A stretch of 64,000 nt of DNA, from positions 6,386,001 through 6,450,000 of the forward strand of contig OY979719.1 of NCBI GenBank assembly GCA_963855995.1. Reading direction: 5' to 3'. Below are positions 38,361-50,400 of the stretch, piece by piece. The notes under the pieces were generated by a model that was not told the origin of the DNA, made no database searches, and saw nothing but the letters and a program-made list of their open reading frames with translations. The stretch is from Muricea muricata. Taxonomy: Eukaryota; Cnidaria; Anthozoa; Malacalcyonacea; Plexauridae. Both the position numbers and the translations under genes were made by a program. Each line of letters starts with the position of its first letter. The stretch's first letter is position 1.

Positions 38361-38837
38361 AGCGAATAATCCCATCCTAACCTACATCCTAACCCTCATC
38401 CTAACCTTAATCCGAACACTAAAGGCCTATATACATGATACGATTTGTCCCATACAATTCTTACTCTGGCCTTGCTCTAGCGTATGGAAACGAGCGCTGA
38501 TGTCACAGATCATACTCGGTGAACATATGAGCATATGCTTTTTGTTTGTGAGCGGATTTTTCTGTCATGGTTTTTGTTTTAATTTTCGAGTTAGCTTGGG
38601 CTGTTCTGGGACTTTGAACTTCGACATATAGTACAAATTTAATCACCTTTGTCTGAGCTCCAAGCAATTGGCATGTGTTAATATTAACTGCTGCATCTAT
38701 AATCTATTTAGTAGAAGTAATTTATATCGTGTGTAACATGGGACTTCTTCTTCGAGTCTCGTTTACACTCGTGTCGTTTAGGTTTGGTTTAATTTATCTC
38801 CAATAAAGTTTACAATAAATAAATAACCGGTGGTAAC

Positions 38838-39038
38838 AGGGGTCGGTTGTCGCCATCCACCGGATGGTAATTTTTTAACGGCTGTAATCTGTGATATTGA
38901 ACTCGCTGGAGATCAAAAGTGACTGCAAATCGAAAATGCTAAACTTTGATATGGTTTTGACCAGTTACAGAACATGTTTAGAAAGTCACTATCTTGTGGA
39001 AAACGCTGTTCATCTTTCGTACAGTCGGCCCCTGAGCC
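38838..39038. repeat. GGGGTCGGTTG foldback family, copy 1
   Basis: GGGGTCGGTTGTCGCCATCC at the left. At the right, CATCTTTCGTACAGTCGGCC is the reverse complement of the form seen at 57133 (GGTCGGTTGTACGAAAGATG). Related pieces lie at 57133-57300 and about 59410-59530 in the discoidin gene. Confidence 0.65.
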
Positions 39039-39263
39039 GTAATCTGGCTGAGCCAAGCACATTCTCACTAGTCTGCTCACCGCTGGCTTTGTTTTGAGAA
39101 TAACTTTACACTTTTTTACATCGCCAAAGCATAACAAAAGTAACGAAGTAAAAAAAGTAGATATCAAACAAAAATCGTACTTCGTTACCAATAAGAAGTG
39201 ATCTTGTAGGTATGTTATAAATATACAATAAATACAACATGTTTGTCCAGCACAATTATACTG

Positions 39264-39929
39264 TTACGTCAAGGAAGGTAAATATACATCAAGCTTGACA
39301 TTGTGATTGGTAAAGCTGACCACAGCCGACCCATTGTAACTACTCTCTGATAACTGTGACTCTTGACTAGTCTTTGGTAACCACATTTGTCCACGGCGTC
39401 TTTCAATTATACTCTGTTCCTCGACCCTATTCATTGTTAAATCGCCACTGTCGTAGAATCTCTTGAAACCTGTGTCATAATTTGTTACCGCTAAATCATT
39501 CTTAAGTTTATTCGCCTTCTTTCTATCTCTTTTGCTCTTTCTCTCAAGTTTTCCATGTAGCCCAAAGTCGTTTACTTTTCCACTCGTGCAATCTTCATTT
39601 CGAAGAAAAGTTTCGCGTTTTTTCTCGGCCATAAACTCAACCTGATATAACAAACTTTTTCTATCTTTAATCAGTGGAGCATCTTCAAACTTGGATATTT
39701 CTCGCTCACCTAACTTCATATGTGCTCCTTTCGTCATTAACCTTGTATTTCTTCTCGACAGAACGAGGTCTAAATATTTCCTAAACTGTTTGAAATCTGA
39801 CTGGTCTCTGTGTTCTCTCCACCGCTTGTTGTAACGACAGTTTTCAATGAATAGTTTTTCACAACAAGGACAAGAAACAATGGTTTTCGTTTCTTTGTTC
39901 ATCTCGTGTGTTAGAATGAGCACTAACAA
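39264..39929 (-). CDS. Intronless ORF, Cys/His N-terminus, Lys-rich, unknown family
   Basis: This is the longest uninterrupted frame outside the recognised genes: 221 codons, or 212 if the second Met (MNKETK, at 39902) is the start. The second Met is likelier because the first nine residues (MLVLILTHE) look like upstream UTR read through. Near the N-terminus a cluster SCPCCEKLF with RWREH about 14 residues on could bind zinc. The rest is charged and hydrophilic with Lys/Arg runs (KRDRKKANKLKN), suggesting a nuclear or nucleic-acid-associated protein. There is no signal peptide or membrane helix. It lies 263 bp downstream of HDHD3 on the same strand. I recognise no family. It could also be the last exon of a longer gene. 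The coding call rests on length and amino-acid composition only. Confidence 0.55.
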   Translation of the reverse strand: MLVLILTHEMNKETKTIVSCPCCEKLFIENCRYNKRWREHRDQSDFKQFRKYLDLVLSRRNTRLMTKGAHMKLGEREISKFEDAPLIKDRKSLLYQVEFMAEKKRETFLRNEDCTSGKVNDFGLHGKLERKSKRDRKKANKLKNDLAVTNYDTGFKRFYDSGDLTMNRVEEQSIIERRRGQMWLPKTSQESQLSESSYNGSAVVSFTNHNVKLDVYLPSLT

Positions 39930-40192
39930 GAGATATGTGCCTTAATGGTCAACAAAGTCGTCCAGTATGGGCAAAAGTCTTCCCTTCATTTACCTTACTT
40001 TTGTTGTTTCCTAACAACCTTAAAATTTCGTTTGCTTTTAAGTAAGAGGATTAATTTGAACAAAAATGTTGACTTGGGGATTATTAATTCAATACAATTA
40101 CACAAGCTGTAATTTTCAAAGCAATTGACACTGTTATTGATTATTACAATCAAAGTTGCACAATGTCAAAATGATTAAACAATTGGTTCATT

Positions 40193-40954
40193 TTATGATT
40201 TTGACAGCAGATTACAAAGCTGTTCTAAATTAGTTATTATTTTGTGTTCAGGTACATCGCTTTGTATAAAGTCGTCTATCTTGGTGTCTGACGGTTCTCG
40301 TAGCAATAGGTATGCGTCTATCCCAGCATTCCTTGCAGCCTTGTAATCAAGTTCCAGATTGTCACCAACGTGTATGACATCAACTGGTGAACACTGTGTT
40401 ACCATAGCAACAGCATGGTGAAAAATCTGTGGTAATGGTTTATACCATTTCGTGTTTCGTGATGCCAGAATAAACTGAAAATAGTGGTCCACACCAAGTT
40501 CTTTGAGAATTGTTGGTAATCGTTCATCAAAATTTGAAAGCACGCCAATTTTTACATCTTTGTTTTTGAGGTATTGCAAGACAAACGAAACCTCTGGAAA
40601 CAATTGCCAGTGGGTTTTTGTCTCAAAATTGCTATATAAATCTGAAGAAATGTTGCTAAGGATTTCAGATTTTAATTGACCATCAAATGAAATTCCAACC
40701 ATCTCCTGCCACCAAAGCTGAGATGACATGCCGGCTGCCAGACCATAATTTGGATACCTCAAGTTCAATTGTTTAAAAGCCTTTCTAAAATTCACCTCAA
40801 TTTCTTGTGGGTCGGATTTGATTCCGTAGTTTGCGCCAGCTTTAGAATAAATCTCTCCGATGGTACCACGAACTTTAAATAAGGTATTCATAGCGTCAAA
40901 TGTTATTAATCTTAGCTGTGACATATTTCTATTAAAGCGACAAAGTGTTTGCAT
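40193..40954 (-). CDS. HDHD3: HDHD3-like haloacid dehalogenase domain protein, intronless
   Basis: This is a HAD-superfamily protein of the HDHD3 group, whose substrate is unknown. The single exon of 253 codons matches human HDHD3 (about 251 aa) end to end, for example YPNYGLAAGM, WWQEM and HVGDNLELDYKAARNAG. Translation may begin at MQTLCRFNRNM or at the Met eleven codons in (40924, MSQLRLITFD). The second fits the family better. HAD motif I reads FDAMNTLF: the nucleophile Asp is kept, but the Asp two residues on, the general acid of phosphatases, is Met. Motif II is LSNFD, motif III Lys is in WYKPLP, and motif IV is GDNLELD. Human HDHD3 also lacks the second Asp, so ordinary phosphatase activity is doubtful. 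It is divergent from the RPS6KC1-like gene, 505 bp away. Confidence 0.93.
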   Translation of the reverse strand: MQTLCRFNRNMSQLRLITFDAMNTLFKVRGTIGEIYSKAGANYGIKSDPQEIEVNFRKAFKQLNLRYPNYGLAAGMSSQLWWQEMVGISFDGQLKSEILSNISSDLYSNFETKTHWQLFPEVSFVLQYLKNKDVKIGVLSNFDERLPTILKELGVDHYFQFILASRNTKWYKPLPQIFHHAVAMVTQCSPVDVIHVGDNLELDYKAARNAGIDAYLLLREPSDTKIDDFIQSDVPEHKIITNLEQLCNLLSKS

Positions 40955-41459
40955 AAAAACGAAAGGACAACAGGAAAGTTAAACCATATTTTGCACTAAT
41001 AAAACAACATAAAAAGCGACACTTGCATAAAAAAGTCGCACAAGTTGACAGTTGTAATCTCTAACTTCTTTTCAATACGAAAATTCGTAGAAATCATTGC
41101 AGAAATAGAAATTCTATCTCGTCCCCACACTACGAACAATTTTAGACATTTTTGTCGGCTGACTGACAGCAATAGTGCCAATCTGGTGGCAGCCAAAGAC
41201 AGAGCTGGAACGAATTGAATATACAGAAATTTTTCTTCCACATTTTGGCAAAATTCTGCAAACGACTACGTATTAGCTGACGACTGTTTGAATAAAATTC
41301 GCTTTGTGCTAGGAGCGCATAATGTCATTATGTCTGAACGAAATAAGAGCGCAATGAGAGAAGAAAAACATGCCGGGTTTTGAAATATGATGCGGCATTC
41401 GCCTGGATGTCGGACATTTCGCTCTTCTTGTTTGACAAAAGATTTCGAGCCATCCTGAA
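40955..41459. promoter_or_regulatory. Shared intergenic region between HDHD3 and RPS6KC1-like start codons
   Basis: The HDHD3 (minus) and RPS6KC1-like (plus) start codons point away from each other across 505 bp, so this interval should hold both promoters and 5' UTRs. I see no repeat in it and no convincing TATA box. Several short overlapping minus-strand ORFs at 40996-41556 have no support. Confidence 0.45.
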
Positions 41460-44400
41460 ATGAATGAACCCGAAGATGATTCTTGGGTTCGCGAATTTGA
41501 TGTTTCCAACCCACAGAAGACTCATGCTGGCTATACAGTCTACCGTGTGTCTTCAAAGGTATAAAACTATATCATTAACAGTTATTATTTTGTATTTTAT
41601 GCCCTTTATGACCTACACCTGGCTAATATGAGACAGGTCTATTTAATTACATTGATTCAAATAAACCAAGTTTTGAATCAAAGTGTAAAATGATCATAAA
41701 TAGATTTGATAAGTATGAATATTAAAATTACATTTTCCATCTAACCTGTAATTATTTATTTAGCAATAATTAACAACCAATTAGTGCACGTTTTGTTACA
41801 TTTTCATAAATTTTTCTTTGTTTTTTCCCCCAGGTGTATCCAAAGGGATTTCCAGAAGGTGCATCAGAGGTACTATAATTCATTTCTTTGGCTATGGCTA
41901 TAAAGTTTGTTTTGTGCGCAGGGAATCCTCATTCTTGCCAATCCAATCAATCAAGGGAATCCTTTTCATGTGCAAGCACTATAGGTGGCTTTGGGGAGCA
42001 TGGAGACGGTACTTGTGCTTTCCAACCACTTTTGGGCAGTTCATCCTGCAACTGTGTATAGCGTAATAACATTACATTGCAACCTCACATTGTTCAAGTG
42101 CATACAGACAAAATGAGGAACATGTTTTTAATTCATACTTGATCATGCAGATAAAGTACTTTCAAATCTGCAAGATAGCTATCCAGTAGCTACTGAACTA
42201 TCACAAAATGCTACATGGTTGCAACTAAAATATGTATTTATGTTGCAAAAAAAAATAGACAATTGTGTGATGTCTTTAAACAGCAGGCAAAATGCACAGG
42301 AAATTTTTATGAACTGATTACTGAACTTTACAATCTGGTCTCAGATGGTCCAACCTTTGGAACCCCCAAATGTTCACATTTGTTTCTGGAAAAACCTTGA
42401 GATTTGACTTCCAGACCTTGAATTTGACAAGCGTATTTAGTACTGAGAAAAAAGTCAGCACCATCGATGATAGCAATGCTTATAATAAATTACAGTATGT
42501 TTCACATCTTGCCTATTAGTCATAAGAAATTGGACTTTGTGAGTGGTTATGAAAAATAATAAAATATAGATTTAAATTGGTTTTCCAAGGAATTTATCAC
42601 AAGCAATGACTACATTTGATTCAAAAGACCAATCATAAAGCCCGATCATTTTAGGTTAGTACTAACCCTCCTCAAAAATAGGCAAGTCACAGCTCCCATA
42701 TTAGGGACTTGATGATTTATATGATGGCAACATGACTGCATTTGCAAGAAAAATCTTCATGTTATTTATTATCAATCATATGAGTTGAGTTTAACCCAGT
42801 TTAACAGCACTTTAGTTGAAGACATGAGCTATTTATTTGAAAAGAGTTCTACTAAACCAAATTCAAAACTCTACCAGCGCTGCTGTATGCAGTTTACACC
42901 AGTGTTGTGTGGAATATGTGAAAATATGTAATTTGCCGTTGTAACCAACAAGAGAACCGTGTGTCAAGTATTCAAATGCATTGTTTACAACTATAATTAC
43001 TAACTATATAATAATAACTAATTTTTTTTAATTTACTGTTTGTCTTAAGACGTTGCCGTTGCGTTGCTGTTGTATTGCCGTTTTGTAAATCGTAAGGTCC
43101 CTATTACCCTGCAGGACTCAGTCCACTATTGTTATAGGTGATTGTGTTCAAGAGATACAGTGAAATCCGAGCATTGTATAAGGAACTGAAGATTATTTAT
43201 GAGAATAGAAGTGCAGCGAAAAAAAAGTTTCCACGTTTTGCAAAAGGACATTATTTTGGTAAGGAATACATTACAGCAAGGTGTTAGCCACATGCAGTCA
43301 AACATGTGGAGGCCCTAGCCAGATAGGGTTTAAAGGGGGGGGGGATTGATTTTTATGATACCGGTATGAAAGCAGAAAAAAGAATTAATGAAATACACAT
43401 TGTACATTTTGCCTTGTCTATATGACATTGAGCACTCTTTTATTATCTACTATAACATAGTTTTTGTTAGAGCTTTAAGAGCTCAGCACCCTTCCCCCCT
43501 CCCATTACATCTTGCTGGATCCATGCTGACAATTTTTTCATGTCTACCAAATATTAAACAATAATTTAGATATAATACAGTGTATGCAGTACTTATCATG
43601 CAAAATATTAAAAAATATATATTAGGATTAAAAAAATTATTTTTTCCATAGTGAACCTCGTTTTTTGCTCTAGATCGTTTTGATGAGTCTGTGATAGAAG
43701 AAAGACAGAAACAAGCTCTGTCATTGCTCTTATTTGCTGGGAATATTTCATTTCTCTTTACAAGTGGACCTTTTGTGAAATTTTTTGAGGTATAGAATGA
43801 TATAGCTACAGTAAAAAATAACATGTTAAAAGCAGTTTTCCCAGTTACTTTGAGGCATCAAAGTAACTGGGAAATTTTCTAATTTGGGTCAACCAAAAAG
43901 AATTACATGAGAAATATTCAGTTAAATTTGTTCTTGTATCTGATTAGAGACCATTACAGTAGCTATAACCTTTACAGGAGTGAATCAGGCAATATTTTAC
44001 TGTATTTTCAATATTTGCCTAGAGTGGTTTGGATTACCGTGTAGTTGTACCATGTTTTGTAATGCCTAATTAGTAGTAATACCAACCTAAATATTTTGAC
44101 AGTGCTGCATAGTATAGTGTTATATTTGTCCAATATTGCTTTTTAAATGTAAGGATAGTATTTCGAAGGCACAAGAAGAATTGAAAGTGGGCGTGCCACC
44201 AGACCCAAAAAGATGAGCATGGAACTATTAGACATTCAGACCATAGGTGGCCCAATTCAGTGTGTAGTTTTATATAGAGATCAGTGTGCACATAAATGCA
44301 CTTCCTAGGTTCTTAATTATATTTATGAACCTACGAAGTGTGTTTATGTGTGCACTGATCTCTATATGAAACTACACACTGAATTAGGATGCCTATGTTC

Positions 44401-47400
44401 AGATGAAATTTCACAATTTTAGTTAAACATTTCTTTAATTTTACTTCTGGCTTACACCCTGAGTTATTACCTCTGATGCATGGCAGTGGTTTAAGCATCA
44501 TACTAATTATATATTGGCCATGTTGACAAGAGTTGGTAGCCCCCCCTAACCGTTTTGATCAGGGAACTGCCTATTTCTCAACCCCCCCCCCCTCTCTTAA
44601 GGTTCATTTCAGAACCATGATTCATATTAATCTGACACTGCAGAGAACAATGATGAAATTCGTTGTCTCGAGCGGGATTTGACGTTGTGCCCTACAGTGT
44701 CAGATTTAAATATGAATCTAGTTTTTCCCAAGGTTTAGTCTCACGATTTTATGAATAAAACACACACAGGCAGTTCACAACTTGCAGCAGACTTGTTGTC
44801 ACCCAGGGCGGGTTTCTAAATAAATGCTTTTTTAAATTCTCAGTAGTACTTTCGTTAATAAATATATATTTTCCAATACTGTTCTCTTACTTAAGTAAAT
44901 TTTTACAGTACTTTTGTGCTCATTACTTTGACTTCTACGCAAAATGGAGGTGTTACTTTGCTGAACACTGGGCAAAGACTCCCACATTGATGACTTTAGG
45001 GTTTTTACACATGTTTCAAGTTGTTTTTCTTTGAAAACTGCTTAGGGAGGTGTTAAACATGCAAGCCGAGGATCATCGTACAGTGACACAGAACAAGCCG
45101 CAGAGAAGGACACGTTTGCTGACGATGCGAGCAACGAAATGCAACCGTGGACTCCGGAGGTGTATTTTAGCGAGAAACAAGAAGACAGTTCAGATGATGA
45201 GATTATTTATGAAATAAACAGAGACCTATCAAGTCCTGATTTATCGCTCGGCATTAAGGAAAACGCGAATGAAGATGACAAAACGTGGCTCTCTCGAGCA
45301 ATGTCCTTATGTAGCGAAGGCGACGATATTGAAACCTTGGCGTCCGAGGCAGGTTCCAAGAAAGATCTCATTTCTCAGAATGATGATGGCGTCGCGACGA
45401 CTGGTCATGTTCTAAGCCAGGGAAGCGTAGACATGTTGCCGACTTTACTAGAAAGTGATGATGAACGCGACGATGAGGCAGAGGTGTTCGTGGAAATTGT
45501 TTCCCCGAGAAATTCAAACCATTCCGAGAATAGTTATCCAAAATATTCTGGCAATAGTTCTCCAGGAGATATGGCTGATCAGTTGGAATCTTGTTTCCAC
45601 GAAGAAACGGACCATTCTTTCTTAAAACCTCTAGAGAACAAAAGTACTTCGTCAAGTCAAGATAGTTTTGACAATTCGGATTTACCACCCGATAAAGATG
45701 CAAATTTAATTAGTTCGAGAACGAAATCACAGAATAGGACCGAAGATGAGTATAGGGAAACAACGGATTCTGTTCACGAAGATGGTTTTGAAGTTATAAC
45801 TAACAAACCGGAGGTCAGCTCGACCGAAGACAGTATACCAGCTCGCAAACAAGTCGGCCGTATGGTTTCAAATATTGCAATGTCTTGGATAGATCCAAAG
45901 AAGAAGGACTACTTATATCAGGCAGCTCAGATCATCCAACAAGCTTTGTACTGTGAGGCGAACGAGATGTTTGAAGATGCATTTAATAAATACAAGATTT
46001 GCGTTGGAATATTGCTAAATGGCGTGCAACGTAAGTTGTTCAAAGGTCCTCTATACAAGAAACTGATCCGAGGTCGGTTTAAACCAGTGTAGGCCACCTA
46101 GTGAGATAATTTTCATATCTTTAGTACTGATGATATCGATCATACGATAATGTCCCGCTAATAATGTTTTCAAAATGGCGACGTTTGCCGCTGACCAATT
46201 TTCATCTTTGTTCAAAAAAAATTTTTTGTCGAAAAAATGAAAAAAGTACAAGAAAACTCAAAAATCATGGGGATTTTTCGAGAAAATGAAAACAGTACAA
46301 GAAAACTCAAAAATGATGCACAGGTATTCTTTGAGTTTAAAGAATGTGATTCAATTAGTCGAAATTGACGTTCGAAGTAATGTTTAAACTGACGTGGGTC
46401 TTCAAATAGTTTACGACTTTATATAATGAAAAGAACATTACACGACTGTTTGCGCAGTTTGCAAGTTGTTTCAGGCAGTGAAAGAACCTATGTCTGTATA
46501 TAGGTGTATCAGCATTAACTCCTCTACTAACGCTCTGGAACTGTGCAGAAAGGTATAAAAAGCAATGACACGTTGTAGGGACATTAAACTCACAAAAGAT
46601 AAAAACTGACTTTGACTTGAAAATGCGAACTTTATTACGGATTTTACTAACCATGTTTAGAGAGTTTTAAAAAAATCGCTATTCAACTGACTCCTGAAGT
46701 CCGTAGCATTTACGAATGCTCTCTGTAAGATGTGCATAATATTTATTTCCAGTCTTTTTCCACAGATGATAGTGATAGTAAGCGTCGTGAGGCTGTACGA
46801 CGTAAAACAGCGCAATACTTGGTGAAAGCGGAGTTTTTATTCAATACTTACCTCAAACACGATGAAAACGATATGAAAGACTGGACCGTTAAACCGCAAA
46901 GTTCCTGTCAAGACATTACAGATCGAAGTATCGTTGATCGACAGTTTGGTCACTTAACGTTAGCAAGTCTAAAGGTTATCGGTGTCCTTGGAAAGGTATG
47001 GGCCCTGCAATACAGATAATTCGTGTGAAGACTTAAACTCTGCGAGAAATCTGATAATTTTTCAATTTTCTAGAACATGTTGGTTCAGTGCGAAGGACTT
47101 GACGCTGTATATGTTGTCAAGGTAGATTCACTGATCTCATAGTAGACTGGATATAGCTTCTATAGATAAGAAAAGTGAAGCCTAATTATATATACAAAAT
47201 TCACTTCCGGGGGCCACGGAGTGAAACAAACGTATATAGAAATGTATGGCGGACAACACGCATGAGCGCACAATTTCGAAAATTTAATTGGCTTATACTC
47301 GGTAAAGTGATGCTGGAATAATCAGTAATTCTCGATTGTGATACAATCGGCCATAACCATTACGTCATAGTGTATGTGACGTTTCTTTCTGTCTTTTCAG

Positions 47401-50400
47401 GCTTTGCATAAAACCAATGCTGTACATCGGAGTAGCAGACAGGAAAATAAACAGACGAGCAAAAGTTTTTTGAAGAAATACGTAAGTGCGGGTTACATGG
47501 CATAACATTCTTTGATGCATTCTAAACAGCCAACAACGCACAAGTCACAACTATTATGTTGACATCTTGCTAATCGGCATGTGTGACAAATCGTATCGTG
47601 TAGATAGGCCTTCATATCAAAAAACCGATACCAGGATGCGTTCGCATTGCTTGCGACAGCTTGTTGAAGGCAAATCTCTTGCAAGTTCTGTAGAGACTTG
47701 TTACAAGTTGATTGTTATCCACAGGTTTGCTGCAAGTTGTTGTAACGAGTTTGCATTTGACAAGTTGCAACAAGCCTAACAAACTCTAACAGATCTTGAC
47801 ATGTTGCAACTTGATGAAATTGACAAACAAGGCTGAGCGAATCAGCGAGCGAGTAAGAGTTTTAAGAGTTTTTTGTGTTTTAAGGTTCGTTCTTCGCGAA
47901 TGGTGAAGCTCCATCGGCATTTTGACACGAACAATAGCATTTTCTTGTTGCTTGAGTATTCTACTGGCGGGTGTTTATGGAATCACGTAAGAAGTTTGAG
48001 ACATTACTATTGTAAAAATCCAGGCACTACTGGTTCTCCAGATGATTTTCATGGGGCCAGTAATGATATTTCCGGTGAATCTGAACCCACTTCCGGTGAA
48101 TGTGAGCTCACCTCCGGTGATTGTGAATCTACTTCCGGTGTAGTTAAAACTACTTCCGTTTACGAAACTGTGCCCAACTGTAAACTGGACTGCGATGATG
48201 GGGAAAATTTTGATGGACGAGAAATTGTAGGGAATAATTTTGGTCAAGATCATATCTTGAATGCAGTTAATGTTGAAAAGAATAGTTTGAACTCTTGCAG
48301 TGAGTTAGGACATGGTAAAGACGAAATTTCGACGTTTACTGCATCGAATGAAAAGAAAAGTAAACCTCGTGAGTCTTCGGAAAAGATAACCAGTTTGATA
48401 GAAGAAGGAACCGGTTTAAATCATAATAAGGAAAAGTCATTAAAAGAGAATGAAAGCAAAACCAGTCAAACTTGTCAAACAACTTGCGATGGCGTGTTGG
48501 GTTTCCTTGACCACGTGAACAAGGATCATTCCTCTATGGATAAATGTGTACAACATTGGGTAGCAGAGCTGCTGTTGGCCATAAATAGCGTCCACTCGTG
48601 TGGTATTATTCTGAAGTAAGTATCCTGCGTTCAGGGCCCTAACTACAGCAGTAAATAAAGCGGCTGTATATTCGTGTTCTGGCGGACGAACTCCTTTCGA
48701 AATCAAACTTAAAACAACTGATTTCAAAAGTAATTTGTCGACCAGAATACGGGTGTATTAATGTGCACACCTCGCCAATTTAACAGTGCAGTGTCGAGAA
48801 ATGCTAGTTCCGCAATAATGGACCATTCCCTTTTAGGCAAACTTTTGAATTAGGAATATCATTAGCACAGCTGGAAAGACCATCCTAAATTTAGTAAAAT
48901 GGCGAAGTTTGGTTGCAAAATATGGTAAAATGTCGAAAATATTGTCCTGTGAAGTTTGCAAATTTTGTATACTTTTGTATTATGCGAGAAAGTTTAATCA
49001 CATTTCGGTAATAATTCCGTGTTCTCAGTACGCGAAATTAAATTTTAATCCAAGCTCTAAATCTAATCAAGTCTTCAATCCATCAAAGTTAAAACATGTC
49101 AAATAAAACGCTGGCTAGGATTAGGGTTTGGGTTAGGGCTTGGATTAAGATTTATATGAGAACACGGAATTATTACCCACATTTCGAATTGTGATTACAC
49201 TTTTCCGCGCATAATACAAAAGTATACAAAATTTGCAAACTTCACAGGACTATATTTTCCACATTTTGAAATGTTTTGCAACTAAACTTCATAATTTTAC
49301 TAAATTTAGGATGCTCTTTTCAGCTGTGCTAATGAATATTCCCAATTTAAAAGTTTGTCTAAAAGGGGAATGGTCCATTACAGTGTAATGATTAGTGCGA
49401 ATACAAACAAGCTTATTTTTCAGTTGCCGACAGTAGTTCTGTGTAGTTTTGGATTTTAGGTTTTCGAATAAAACTTACAGTAGTTAGAAAACTTCTGAGA
49501 AGTTGTGCGACTTCGTGGCAAGTCATGGTAATTGTATCTTGTAGAGATTTAAAGCCATCAAACGTGCTCCTGGATGGAAATGGCCGTGTTAAGTTATCGT
49601 ATTTTGGGATCTGGGAAGAAGTTGATCATTCCGTAGATCCGCTGGCTGTAGAACAATTTTACTGTGCCCCAGGTAAACATATCACAAGTTCAATCGTAGT
49701 TTTATTTCACTGTTCTAGGTGATCTGAAAACACGAAAAAGTACCGGCACTAGCTGTCAAATAGAAATCCATTTTTCGAGCCAAACTAGCAAATTTCTCTT
49801 TAAGTATCATTTACTTCGGTTCCAAATTTCTGCTGGACTTATAATTTACTTTACTGAACATAACTACTAAGTTTCAGCAAGTTTCATAAAGGAAAATAAA
49901 AGATTTGAATGATTAAAAACAGCAAAGCATAGCTAGTTCCAGTACCGTTTACTCACGGTCAGATCAGCTGGTTCTTGCTGTAGGAAAGTCTTTACGCCCT
50001 ATAGCAAAGAGTAGAGACTACAAAGAGGGACCACTTCATTGAAAAAAGCGTAAGGTGCTGTCGTGATGATTCGTCATGGGCGCCATGTTCCTAGCCAGTG
50101 CCCAAAATAGAAGCATTTCCCCCCGGTATTAGTAACCATTTCTAATATTTCCGGGGGGAACGAGCATGCAATATTCGTCATGGGCGCCATGTTCCTAGCC
50201 AGTGCCCTAAACAGAGGACGTCACCCCCCGGAAATATTAAAAATAGTTACTAATACCGGGGGAAATGCTTCTGTTTAGGGCACTGGCTAGGAACATGGCG
50301 CCCATGACGAATCATGACGACAGCACCTTACGCTTTTTTGACTGAAGTGGTCCCTCTTTGTAGTCTCTACTCTTTGCCGATAGTGTGTTATTAGTGTTGT

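Larger units (their letters stand above)
37623..39263. other. Intergenic: PACS promoter side, minisatellite and foldback
   Basis: The part next to 37622 should carry the PACS 5' UTR and promoter. Beyond it lie a 32-bp minisatellite (38248-38360), a degenerate AACCCTAAC-like patch (38370-38420) and a foldback of the GGGTCGGTTG family (about 38838-39038). A 67-codon minus-strand ORF at 37833-38036 has a CxxC pair (CVTCGRK), but no partner exon that I can find. I do not call it a gene. Confidence 0.5.

Noticed and set aside
45368-45703. 111-codon minus-strand ORF
   Set aside because: Antisense shadow of the large RPS6KC1-like exon 45046-46030.
46753-46765. Alternative acceptor TTTCCAG at 46746-46752 for RPS6KC1-like exon 6
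   Set aside because: It puts a TGA stop in frame within five codons. The acceptor CACAG at 46765 keeps the frame and aligns with the family.
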